A DNA stretch of 54,260 nt. It comes from Gammaproteobacteria bacterium. GTDB lineage: Bacteria; Pseudomonadota; Gammaproteobacteria; Steroidobacterales; Steroidobacteraceae. The position numbers were made by a program, and so were the translations under genes. The notes below the pieces were generated by a model. The model ran no database searches and was not told where the DNA came from. It saw only the letters and a program-made list of their open reading frames with translations. Location of the stretch: positions 1 to 54,260 of the forward strand of contig VBMV01000070.1 of NCBI GenBank assembly GCA_005878835.1, given 5' to 3'. Shown here piece after piece: positions 47,669 to 54,260 of the stretch. How positions within the stretch are numbered: position 1 is the stretch's first letter; each line of letters opens with the position of its first letter.

Positions 47669-48592
47669 TCAGTGCTGGGGCACGGGCGGCGGAGCCGGTA
47701 TGCCAGCGCGCTCGAGGAGCGCGCGCAGCACGTCCGGCCGGTCGGTGATCATGCCGTCCACATTGAACGCGAGCAGCCGCTGCATGTCCGCCGGTTCGTT
47801 GACGGTCCACGGAACCACCCGCAGCCCCAGGGCATGCGCCTGCTCGATGAGCGGCGCATCGAGATCCCGATAGTCCGGGCCCCAGCTGCCCGCGCCGGTG
47901 GCTTTGACGAGACGCACGATCGAGCCGCCGAAGTGCCCAGGATCAAGTCCGCCCAGCCACGGCGAGGGATGTGGCGAGCCGATCCGCACCGTGTCCTCGC
48001 CGGGCTGCTGCTCGGTCAGGGCCGCGGTTGCGAGCTGGGGCATCAGCCGTTGCGCGGCGCTCAACACTCGCCAGTCAAAGGCCAGGAACGTGACCAGCGA
48101 CGCAGTGCCGGTGCGTTCCACCTCCGCTCGCAGCGCCTGCACGAACGGCTCGGGGGCCGGCGTGAGTTCCGGTTGCTCCGGGAAGGTCTTGACCTCGAGG
48201 GCGACGCGCACCCCACCGCGGCCGCGCGTGCGCACCAGAGTCAGCACGTCCGCCAGAGACGGTATGCGCTCGCCGTCCACGGGCTGCTGCTGCGGGAACC
48301 GCGCGGCGTATGCACTTCCCGGCCGCAGCCGCCCCACATCGTAAGACTGCAGCTGCGCATGGCTCAGCGTGAAGATCGGCGGACCGGCGCTCGCCAGAAA
48401 GCGTCCCTGCGCGTCGCGCGTACAGTCGGGGTTGAGTTCCGGGTCGTGACTGACGACCACCACGCCATCACGGGTCACCGCGCAATCGAGCTCCAGCGCG
48501 GACACGCCGAGTTCCATCGCCCGCGCAAATCCCACGAGGGTATTTTCGGGCCATAGGCCCCGTGCGCCGCGGTGCCCTTGCAGGTCAAACAT
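47669..48592 (-). CDS. Glycerophosphodiester phosphodiesterase
   Basis: 307 residues, no signal peptide, so UgpQ-like and cytoplasmic. GHRGARGLWPENT, ELDCAVTRDGVVVVSHDPELN, LEVKTFPE and the terminal VVPWTVNEPADMQRLLAFNVDGMITDRPD are the GDPD signature segments, including the catalytic His pair. Splits glycerophosphodiesters into glycerol-3-phosphate and the head-group alcohol (ethanolamine, choline, inositol). First gene of a three-gene minus-strand operon, which fits a head-group salvage role. Confidence 0.92.
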   Translation of the reverse strand: MFDLQGHRGARGLWPENTLVGFARAMELGVSALELDCAVTRDGVVVVSHDPELNPDCTRDAQGRFLASAGPPIFTLSHAQLQSYDVGRLRPGSAYAARFPQQQPVDGERIPSLADVLTLVRTRGRGGVRVALEVKTFPEQPELTPAPEPFVQALRAEVERTGTASLVTFLAFDWRVLSAAQRLMPQLATAALTEQQPGEDTVRIGSPHPSPWLGGLDPGHFGGSIVRLVKATGAGSWGPDYRDLDAPLIEQAHALGLRVVPWTVNEPADMQRLLAFNVDGMITDRPDVLRALLERAGIPAPPPVPQH

Positions 48593-48616
48593 GGCAGTCG
48601 CGGGTCACGCGTCGAC

Positions 48617-48662
48617 GACAAGCCGGTTCAATTGAGACTACCCCGCCAAAAACTGGCTTGTC
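48617..48662. repeat. 12-bp inverted repeat between divergent genes
   Basis: GACAAGCCGGTT (48617-48628) and AACTGGCTTGTC (48651-48662) pair at 11 of 12 positions with one G-T wobble, around a 22-base loop. It lies 25 bases from the glycerophosphodiesterase start and 75 bases from the lipoprotein start. It may be a two-half-site operator or a leader hairpin. TAGAAT at 48701-48706 is a possible -10 box for the lipoprotein gene without a convincing -35. Confidence 0.5.
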
Positions 48663-48737
48663 AACGCGCCAGCAATCAGTCCCCGTTCAGGCAGCGGCGG
48701 TAGAATAGGCTGCAGTCCGACCGTCCGGGAGTTACTC

Positions 48738-49418
48738 GTGCATCGACTCTGCATCGCCTCACTCCCGATGCTCCTCGTCCTGGTCGCGTGCACGCATGAG
48801 CGAGGCGCTGCGCGGCCGTCGGCCGCTCAAGGCGCAACGACTCCGGCGACTGCGCCGACTCCGGCACCCCCGTCAGCGCCGACCAGCCCGCCGCCTGCTT
48901 CTGCACCGCAGGCGCCGACGCCCGCTGTCCCGCCTGCTGCAGCGGCTGCCGCCGCTGCACCTGCCCCATCCAAGGCGGGCTCGCAGGCGGCTGCCGCGCG
49001 ATCGAGCCGCTCAGTCCCGAAAAAAACCTCGGCACCCGAGACGACACCCGCCGCGGAAGCGATACACGCGCCTGCAGCGCCTGCAGCTGCCGCGCGCCCG
49101 AGCACCGCCGCCGGGGCAACCCCGGCGCTGGACCTGACCGCCCTCGAGCAGCGACTCAGAGATACTCGCGCCATCGGCTTGTTCACCAAGCTCTCGCTGA
49201 AGAATCAGGTCGATGACCTGCTGGCGCAATTCAAAGCGTTTCACAACGGCGGCGCGCGGGTGCCGCTCGGCGAGTTGCGACAGAAATTCGAGCTGCTGCT
49301 GGTGAAGGTCGTGACTCTTCTTCAGGATGACGACCCCTCCCTGGCGGCCGCGGTATCTTCCTCGCGCGAGCCCATCTGGGACGTGTTGAGTGACCCGAAG
49401 AAGTTCGCCACTATCTGA
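48738..49418 (+). CDS. Pro/Ala-rich lipoprotein
   Basis: 226 residues from a GTG with GGGAG upstream. A lipobox (LVLVAC, Cys18) follows a short hydrophobic signal. Residues about 25-130 are low-complexity Ala/Pro/Thr, likely an extended linker. The C-terminal ~95 residues are predicted helical (LTALEQRLRDTRAIGLFTKL, KNQVDDLLAQFKAF, RQKFELLLVKVVTLLQ) and hold the conserved-looking part. I do not recognise a named family. Likely anchored in the outer membrane with the helical domain in the periplasm. The small exported protein gene follows 20 bases later. Confidence 0.75.
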   Translation: MHRLCIASLPMLLVLVACTHERGAARPSAAQGATTPATAPTPAPPSAPTSPPPASAPQAPTPAVPPAAAAAAAAPAPSKAGSQAAAARSSRSVPKKTSAPETTPAAEAIHAPAAPAAAARPSTAAGATPALDLTALEQRLRDTRAIGLFTKLSLKNQVDDLLAQFKAFHNGGARVPLGELRQKFELLLVKVVTLLQDDDPSLAAAVSSSREPIWDVLSDPKKFATI

Positions 49419-49438
49419 TTTCAACAACGGGAGTAGCC

Positions 49439-49690
49439 ATGGGCCCGCGCTTAACACTTCTTGCTTTTCCATTGCTGACCTCGCTCGGCTCAACAGGCGC
49501 AATTGCGGCCGACGATCAGGGCCTCGGCCGGGATCTCAGGGCCAGCATCGCCCTGCAGGGATTTCCGTGCGACCAGGTGGTCGACTCGAAGCGTAACGGT
49601 GACAGTGATTACACCGCCTCCTGCAAGGACGGCAATCGCTATCACATCTTCGTCGACTCAGCCGGACGCGTTGTGGTCAAGAAGCTCTGA
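49439..49690 (+). CDS. Small exported protein (PepSY-like size)
   Basis: 83 residues with a GGGAG ribosome-binding site and a signal peptide (LLAFPLLTSLGSTGAIAA). The mature ~60 residues have two Cys (FPCDQV and ASCKDGN) that could form a disulfide, and an alternating C-terminal strand region YHIFVDSAGRVVVKKL. Resembles small periplasmic PepSY-type proteins, but no firm family assignment is possible. Probably co-transcribed with the lipoprotein gene. Confidence 0.72.
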   Translation: MGPRLTLLAFPLLTSLGSTGAIAADDQGLGRDLRASIALQGFPCDQVVDSKRNGDSDYTASCKDGNRYHIFVDSAGRVVVKKL

Positions 49691-49709
49691 CGCGAGCTCG
49701 CATACTTTG

Positions 49710-49730
49710 ACGCTCTGGCCGCAAGAGCGT
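49710..49730. terminator. Hairpin between convergent genes
   Basis: ACGCTCT (49710-49716) and AGAGCGT (49724-49730) form a perfect 7-bp stem with a 7-base loop, between the stops of the small exported protein and the SYLF gene. No T-run follows on either strand, so the terminator call is tentative. Confidence 0.4.
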
Positions 49731-49757
49731 TATGGCCAGCTCGGCGTGCGTGGTGAC

Positions 49758-50336
49758 TTAACGGCTGGATGCTTTCCTCGGCTTGTAGGAGAACTTCTGA
49801 CCCGCCACAGAGATCTCGTACATCGCGCCGCCTTTGACAATCGTGAAAACCGCGATTCCCTTGTAATACCTCCCGGCTGTGGTTGCATCCCTCTTTCCGC
49901 CGCTTGCGGTTACGCTTGCGCCCGTCGTGCCGGCTGTGCCGGTTGCCGCGGCGGTAATCGCGACCGCGCTGACATTGGCATCGAACTCGAAATCTCCCGA
50001 GGTGAATTCGTCGAACGCCCGCTTGTCTCGAAAGAGAATGATTTGACTGTAAGCCTGACCGCCGGCCTGGAATCCGACGCTGACTTGAGTCATCGAAGTG
50101 TCGCCGACGTATTTACCGTGCTCGTACACACGACCGGTGCCGTGCGCGCCACCGACGACGAGGCCGGCCTTGCCGATGGTAGGGAATACGGCATAGGCAT
50201 AGCTGTTGTTGAAAAATGCGGCACTTGCACCTGCATTCCTGAACAGCTCGATCGTCTCGCTGTAGTCGTCGCCCAGAGCAGCCTCGGCCGGCACCAGCAT
50301 CGCCAAAGTCATCAGCAATGGACGCATTGTCCCCAT
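49758..50336 (-). CDS. SYLF/YSC84 domain lipid-binding protein, exported
   Basis: 192 residues from the ATG at 50336, with AGGAG 7 bases upstream. A signal peptide (LLMTLAMLVPAEAALG) is followed by a SYLF domain: NSYAYAVFPTIGKAGLVVGGAHGTG (split here as AYAVFPTIGKAG and LVVGGAHG), VSVGFQAGGQAYSQIILF and FEFDANVSAVAI. SYLF domains bind phospholipids; bacterial members are secreted or outer-membrane-associated with unknown roles. Monocistronic. Confidence 0.88.
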   Translation of the reverse strand: MGTMRPLLMTLAMLVPAEAALGDDYSETIELFRNAGASAAFFNNSYAYAVFPTIGKAGLVVGGAHGTGRVYEHGKYVGDTSMTQVSVGFQAGGQAYSQIILFRDKRAFDEFTSGDFEFDANVSAVAITAAATGTAGTTGASVTASGGKRDATTAGRYYKGIAVFTIVKGGAMYEISVAGQKFSYKPRKASSR

Positions 50337-50491
50337 CGTCGTTCTCCTGCGAAGTCACGTCTCATGTACAGTCGCCGCCATCAGCGTACGGCCGAGTTGC
50401 CAGCCGCGGAGGTCGGCGGCGTCGAGCGCGAGCAGGGACTATTATTCAACACGCGGCCGGCAACCACCAAGGCGCCACGGAGGGGTGTCAC

Positions 50492-51445
50492 ATGACTGCG
50501 CGTACGAATTGCAGCGTCTCGCGCCGCGATCTCCTCGAAGCTGGCGTGGTCGCAGGCATCGCTACCCTGCTCCCGCGCGGGTTGCCGGCCGCCGAGCCGG
50601 CGGAGTCGTCGCGGCCGCTGATCACCAGGACCATACCCGCGAGCGGCGAGAGGATTCCGGCCATTGGAATCGGCACCGACTCATTCAGCGATTCGGTGCG
50701 CGATGACATCCACGCCGAGCTCAAGCGCATGAGCGAGCTCGGCGGTACGGTGATCGACACGGCCGCCAGCTACGGCGACAGCGAAGCCCTCATCGGTCAG
50801 GCGCTCGAGAGCCTCGGCACGCGCGACAAAATGTTCATCGCGACAAAGCTCGTGGGTGGTACCTCGAGCGGCTCGTCCACGCCGACGGGCGCCGCCAGCT
50901 TCCAGCGCTCGCTCGAGCGGCTAAAGACCTCACGTGTCGAGCTTCTGCAAGTGCACAATCTCAACGGCGTGGCGGCGCTGATTCCCCTGATGCAGGAGTG
51001 GAAGAAGGCCGGAAAGATTCGTTACATCGGCGTAACCACCTCCCGCGTCAGCCAGCATGCTGAGATCATGGACGTCATGCGCAACTACCCGTTCGATTTC
51101 ATCCAGGTGGATTATTCCATAGCCAACCGCGACGCGGCCGAGGCGATCCTGCCGCTCGCGCTGGAGCGCAAACTCGCCGTGTTGGCCAATTTGCCTTTTG
51201 GGCGTGCTTCCCTGTTCCGGCAAGCCAGCGAGCGTCAGTTGCCAGGCTGGGCGGCTGACATCGATGTAACGACCTGGGCACAATACTTCCTCAAGTATGT
51301 CATCTCGCACCCGGCAGTCACCTGCGCCATCCCCGGCTCAACGAAGCTGAGCCACCTGGTGGACAATCAGGCCGCGGGCCGTGGCCGGCTCCCGGATGCG
51401 GCCCTGCGCCGCAAGATGGAGGAGTACTGGGACCGCAAGTCCTGA
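50492..51445 (+). CDS. Aldo/keto reductase family protein with Tat signal
   Basis: 317 residues from the ATG at 50492. The N-terminus reads SVSRRDLLEAGVVAGIATLLP, a twin-arginine signal. The barrel has ELGGTVIDTAASYGDSEALIG (Asp and Tyr of the catalytic set), FIATKLVGG with Lys, and LLQVHNLNG where the His lies. IQVDYSIANRDA and CAIPGSTKLSHL complete the family pattern. Periplasmic aldo/keto reductases are uncommon because NADPH is lacking outside the cytoplasm, so it may act as an oxidoreductase with another partner. Convergent with the beta-propeller gene, single-gene unit. Confidence 0.88.
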   Translation: MTARTNCSVSRRDLLEAGVVAGIATLLPRGLPAAEPAESSRPLITRTIPASGERIPAIGIGTDSFSDSVRDDIHAELKRMSELGGTVIDTAASYGDSEALIGQALESLGTRDKMFIATKLVGGTSSGSSTPTGAASFQRSLERLKTSRVELLQVHNLNGVAALIPLMQEWKKAGKIRYIGVTTSRVSQHAEIMDVMRNYPFDFIQVDYSIANRDAAEAILPLALERKLAVLANLPFGRASLFRQASERQLPGWAADIDVTTWAQYFLKYVISHPAVTCAIPGSTKLSHLVDNQAAGRGRLPDAALRRKMEEYWDRKS

Positions 51446-51511
51446 CGTCGTCTACTCAAAATCCATCTCGCCGGCAGCTAGGCAACCACCCGTCCCCTCC
51501 GCCACCGCTGG

Positions 51512-53398
51512 TCAGCGTTGGGCAACCGTTTTGAAGCACGAGCTCGGGCTTTCAGTAGGGAAAACGATCTTTGGATTTGCACTGAGCTGGCGGGTGAAGT
51601 ACGGCACGCCCACGCGAAACGACGTCGCGCCGTTGTCTGTGCAGGTGGTGCCCTGACTCGTGCACTGCGGGCTGTGCACGTGGTCATCGGCGAAGGTGAT
51701 GTTGGCACGGTGATTGGGATCGAGCGCCACCTGGAAGAAGTCGGCCAGATTACGGTCGGCCCCGCCACCCAGCCCGCCGGTCGACACCGTGCCGGAGTGA
51801 ATGATGTGATCGCTCACAATGTGCTGCGTGAAACTCGGCTTCAGGACATTACCGTTCACCGTCTCTGCTGCATAGACGTTCCACTTTGCCCAACAGTTGT
51901 TCGTGCCGGCGTTCGCGCCCGTGCAGGTCGGCTCCAGCATCGTGCGGTTGTTTGAATTCGCCGGCGCGCTCCGTGTCCCAATGCTGGTTTCGCCCAACCA
52001 GACTACGACGACGTGGCCGTTGGCATCGGCGGCCACCCAGGGGAACACGTTGGACTTCCCCCCGGTTGTGGCACCCTGATTCACACGTACCGGTGGGTTC
52101 CACATAGAGCCCGGAGCAGAGCTCTGACTGGAGCCCACAGTGGAGGAGAGATAGATATCGTTGTTGTCTGACCAGACCGCGTACGCAAACCCGTTATTGT
52201 CCGTGGCGAGCGCCGGGAAGACCTGACCGGTGCCGTTCGTCGCACCGGGTGAAGCAGGCGGGCTGGTGAAGATCTTGTGGTCGGTGAAAACGGGGACTGG
52301 GTTTGGCACGCCCCCGACAATTGCATTTGGCGAGACGCCCACATAGACGGTTTTCAGAGAGTGGCACGCCGGGAGGGGCGCCGGGCCGCACGGCGGATTG
52401 TCCGCCACGCTATCGGGAGCAGAAAAGATCTGATAGAGGGTGCCCCGGGTAGAGCAGCCGTTGGTGTTTTTGTCAATCCTGATCTGCCCAGCCACGTTGC
52501 CGCTGCCTGACCCGTTCGCGGCTGCAAGTGTGTTGGCATCGATGGCCTCGCCAAAGGCAGCGTTGTAGGTCGCCCCGCCGTCGGTCGAAGCCTGCACATG
52601 AATGGCCCCGCTGGCCAGGTCGTGATAGGTCATGTACACGGTGGAGGCGTCGTCAAAGGCATCGATCCACATCCGGTCGTCTCCCGGGACGTGTGCGGCA
52701 CCCGCGTTGGCGAGGTTAATTGCACCGCCGGTCGCCATCGATGTTCCGATACTGAAGGTCTGGCCTCGATCCTTGGAATTGGCTGCCGTGACGTCTGCCA
52801 AAGAGAGGCTCACGAAGGCTACGTTCGGGATCGCGACTCCGTTGTACGTGTTCGCCGAGTCCGGCCCATTCACGGCGATGTCGTCGTCCCCGCCTCCTGG
52901 TGCTACGCCGGGATTGGCCAGGCTGCCGACGTTGTTGGCGCAACCATTTGTGAGGATCCCGCAGTTATCGGGCTGGCCCTCATATCTGAAAGGCAGAGTT
53001 CCGTTGTTTGCCGGGCCGGTGTTCGGTCCCCCGTCAACGATGGGTCCCAGCGCCTGGTCCCACCGCCAAAGGTCTGAGCCGCCCGGCACGCCCCGGATGG
53101 AGCCAACGTAAATCGTGCCCTGCGAATCCACGCGGATGCCAGGCTCCACCCCTTGAACGATGAACGCCAGCGGGCCAGCCGACGTTCCGACGGGCGCCAG
53201 CTGCGGTAAACACAAGCTCTGGTTCCGACTGAAACCGTCAATCCCTGACCCAACATACGGTGGTTCCGCCTCCAAGCCCCCACCGGCCCCGGTTTGCGCC
53301 GGGCAGTTGTGCTCGTTGGCCGGGTTCTGAGCGAGCGCCGTGGGAATGGCTGACAACAGCACGGCTGCAGAGCAAAACGCCATCCTTAGCTTTCGCAT
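51512..53398 (-). CDS. Secreted Asp-box (sialidase-like) beta-propeller protein
   Basis: 628 residues. A signal peptide (FCSAAVLLSAIPTALA, cleavage near 23) and an AAGGAG ribosome-binding site are clear. Two Asp boxes, SKDRGQTF (208-215) and STDGGATY (271-278), and repeated blocks such as AYAVWSDNNDIYLS and HVVVVWLGE indicate a sialidase-type propeller. About ten Cys residues (for example NNCWAKW and PQCTSQGTTCTD) suggest disulfides and export. The Arg triad and Tyr/Glu nucleophile of true sialidases are not evident, so enzymatic activity is doubtful. Codons are less GC-biased than its neighbours. Controlled by the divergent TetR gene through matched operators. Confidence 0.82.
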   Translation of the reverse strand: MRKLRMAFCSAAVLLSAIPTALAQNPANEHNCPAQTGAGGGLEAEPPYVGSGIDGFSRNQSLCLPQLAPVGTSAGPLAFIVQGVEPGIRVDSQGTIYVGSIRGVPGGSDLWRWDQALGPIVDGGPNTGPANNGTLPFRYEGQPDNCGILTNGCANNVGSLANPGVAPGGGDDDIAVNGPDSANTYNGVAIPNVAFVSLSLADVTAANSKDRGQTFSIGTSMATGGAINLANAGAAHVPGDDRMWIDAFDDASTVYMTYHDLASGAIHVQASTDGGATYNAAFGEAIDANTLAAANGSGSGNVAGQIRIDKNTNGCSTRGTLYQIFSAPDSVADNPPCGPAPLPACHSLKTVYVGVSPNAIVGGVPNPVPVFTDHKIFTSPPASPGATNGTGQVFPALATDNNGFAYAVWSDNNDIYLSSTVGSSQSSAPGSMWNPPVRVNQGATTGGKSNVFPWVAADANGHVVVVWLGETSIGTRSAPANSNNRTMLEPTCTGANAGTNNCWAKWNVYAAETVNGNVLKPSFTQHIVSDHIIHSGTVSTGGLGGGADRNLADFFQVALDPNHRANITFADDHVHSPQCTSQGTTCTDNGATSFRVGVPYFTRQLSANPKIVFPTESPSSCFKTVAQR

Positions 53399-53568
53399 TT
53401 TCTTCTCCTTAAGGCTTTCTCTCCAAGGGGTCCTCGGTGGTGTACTGGCAAATCACCGGCGCGCTGCCGTCGCCGGCATGTCGGGAAATCCAATCATCCA
53501 ATGGGTGCGCATCGTGACCTCCATGTCTTCACGCGGCGCGGCGTTGATGTTTAGTTCTGAGGCGAAAA

Positions 53569-53597
53569 ACAGTAGTAGTACAACTACCAAAAGTCAA
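53569..53597 (-). promoter_or_regulatory. Promoter with internal TetR operator for the beta-propeller gene
   Basis: On the minus strand TTGACT (53597-53592), a 17-base spacer and TACTGT (53574-53569) form a promoter. The spacer contains GGTAGTTGTACTAC; with its flanks GTAGTAGTACAACTAC (plus strand, 53572-53587) is palindromic at 14 of 16 positions. It aligns base for base with the tetR module at 53655-53683 (21 of 29 identical). Confidence 0.7.
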
Positions 53598-53654
53598 CGG
53601 TGTCACTAGCGTGCCGGTATTACCTCATGAAAACAGCGGCTTACAAGAGGCGAA

Positions 53655-53683
53655 TTGACCACTGGTAGTAGTACACCTACCAT
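53655..53683 (+). promoter_or_regulatory. Promoter with internal TetR operator for tetR (autoregulation)
   Basis: TTGACC (53655-53660), a 17-base spacer and TACCAT (53678-53683). The spacer and -10 carry the inverted repeat TGGTAG (53663-53668) / CTACCA (53677-53682) around an 8-base centre. A bound repressor would cover the -35 to -10 region. The expected transcription start is about 53690, the first base of the GTG start codon, predicting a leaderless mRNA. Confidence 0.7.
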
Positions 53684-53689
53684 GCGGTC

Positions 53690-54260
53690 GTGAAGCCATC
53701 GAGCAACCCCGAACCCGCCGAGGCCGCCAGCAGTCGCGAACGGCTGCTGAGCACCGCCAAGCGCCTGATGGCCGAAGCGGGCTACGAGCGCGTCTCCACC
53801 GCCGCCATCGCCCGTGAAGCGGGCACTTCGGAATCGCAACTGGTGCGCTACTTCGGCAGCAAGGCGGGGCTGCTCGAGACCATCTTCGATGAGAGCTGGG
53901 CGCCGCTCAATCCGCAGATCGCCCGGCTGGTGGCCGCCGCACCCACGGCGCGCGAAGCCATGATCACCGTCCTCTCCACCATGATCGGCGCCTTCGAGCG
54001 CGACCCCGAGCTGGCGAAGCTGTTGATGTTCGAGGGCCGCCGCGTGCGTGGGGACAATGCCGAAGTCCTGATCACCCAGGGCTTCAGGGATTTCGCCAAA
54101 CTGGTGCTGAGTCTGATCGAGCGCGGTCAGAAGGACGGCAGCTTCAGCACCGCCCTCAAGCCGCAGGCCATGACGTCAGCACTGCTCGGGGCCGCCGAAG
54201 GCATGATGCGGGATCGTCTGCTGGCGGCTCAACAGAGCGGGTCCTCCCCGTTCCCCGATT
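53690..54260 (+). CDS. TetR family transcriptional regulator (3' end outside window)
   Basis: 190 residues are visible from the GTG at 53690; an ATG at 53682 is out of frame and stops after three codons. The helix-turn-helix is RERLLSTAKRLMAEAGYERVSTAAIAREAGTSESQLVRYF (quoted in part: TAAIAREAGTSESQLVRYF), residues about 17-60, followed by GSKAGLLETIFDESW. The helical ligand domain follows and no stop is reached. TetR proteins are near 200 residues, so little is missing. No Shine-Dalgarno precedes the start; the operator occupies that position. Predicted repressor of itself and of the divergent propeller gene. Confidence 0.9.
   Translation, partial: MKPSSNPEPAEAASSRERLLSTAKRLMAEAGYERVSTAAIAREAGTSESQLVRYFGSKAGLLETIFDESWAPLNPQIARLVAAAPTAREAMITVLSTMIGAFERDPELAKLLMFEGRRVRGDNAEVLITQGFRDFAKLVLSLIERGQKDGSFSTALKPQAMTSALLGAAEGMMRDRLLAAQQSGSSPFPD

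Larger units (their letters stand above)
53399..53689. promoter_or_regulatory. Divergent intergenic region of the propeller and tetR genes
   Basis: 291 bases. The part next to the propeller gene (53399-53568) would be its ~160-base leader and shows no gene or clear structure. The part from 53569 to 53683 holds two oppositely oriented promoter/operator modules described separately. Confidence 0.7.

Noticed and set aside
48796-49137. An Arg/Pro-rich 113-codon frame inside the lipoprotein gene
   Set aside because: It is the shifted frame of the GC-rich Ala/Pro linker. The lipoprotein frame has a lipobox and a ribosome-binding site.

Overview
The window is high-GC DNA from a Gram-negative bacterium. 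It has a TonB-dependent receptor with an N-terminal VVVTA segment, a lipoprotein, several exported enzymes and binding-protein-dependent ABC transport. TPR/2OG-oxygenase proteins beside a TonB receptor suggest a gammaproteobacterium of the Steroidobacter/Nevskia/Xanthomonad type, but that placement is inference. I see no rRNA, tRNA, CRISPR array, insertion sequence or phage gene. Genes are tightly packed on both strands, many with 1-13 base overlaps.

Region 1 (1-15000) handles carbohydrate. A plus-strand operon holds a TIM-barrel sugar isomerase (cut by the window edge), a GMC oxidoreductase, its gluconate-2-dehydrogenase-subunit-3 partner, a DUF1080 protein and a small 2OG-Fe(II) oxygenase-like protein. 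The first four look like a 3-keto-glycoside pathway. A short coiled-coil membrane protein follows. On the minus strand come a TPR/2OG-oxygenase fusion, a TonB-dependent receptor, a GH65 glycosidase of the PGGHG/kojibiose-hydrolase type and a second six-hairpin glycosidase-like protein.

Region 2 (15082-25095) handles myo-inositol. A binding protein, ATPase and permease (IbpA/IatA/IatP type) converge on a minus-strand iolD-iolE-iolB-iolG operon. A gamma-glutamyltransferase gene diverges from iolD. iolC, iolJ and iolA are not in the window.

Region 3 (25106-48592) is the most unusual part. An IclR regulator sits at a divergent, AT-rich promoter. To its left lie a class III aminotransferase and two tandem dimethylglycine/sarcosine-dehydrogenase-like fusions. 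To its right is a nearly gapless run of ten genes: xsc, an amino acid permease, ackA, phnW, phnA, phnY, an organophosphate-type MFS transporter, a glutamine-synthetase-like ligase, an aldehyde dehydrogenase and an iron alcohol dehydrogenase. Together they read as catabolism of the three 2-aminoethyl compounds: taurine (C-S), 2-aminoethylphosphonate (C-P) and ethanolamine (C-O). The ethanolamine part is the least certain. A convergent operon (glycerophosphodiesterase, class I glutamine amidotransferase, inositol-monophosphatase-family phosphatase) could feed head groups into these routes. Regions 2 and 3 would then form a polar-head-group salvage island.

Region 4 (48593-54260) holds envelope and secreted proteins: a Pro/Ala-rich lipoprotein, a small exported protein, a SYLF-domain protein, a Tat-exported aldo/keto reductase and a secreted Asp-box beta-propeller. 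A TetR regulator gene runs off the right edge. The propeller and tetR are divergent, and each has a promoter whose spacer contains the same operator sequence, which is clear evidence of a two-operator TetR switch.
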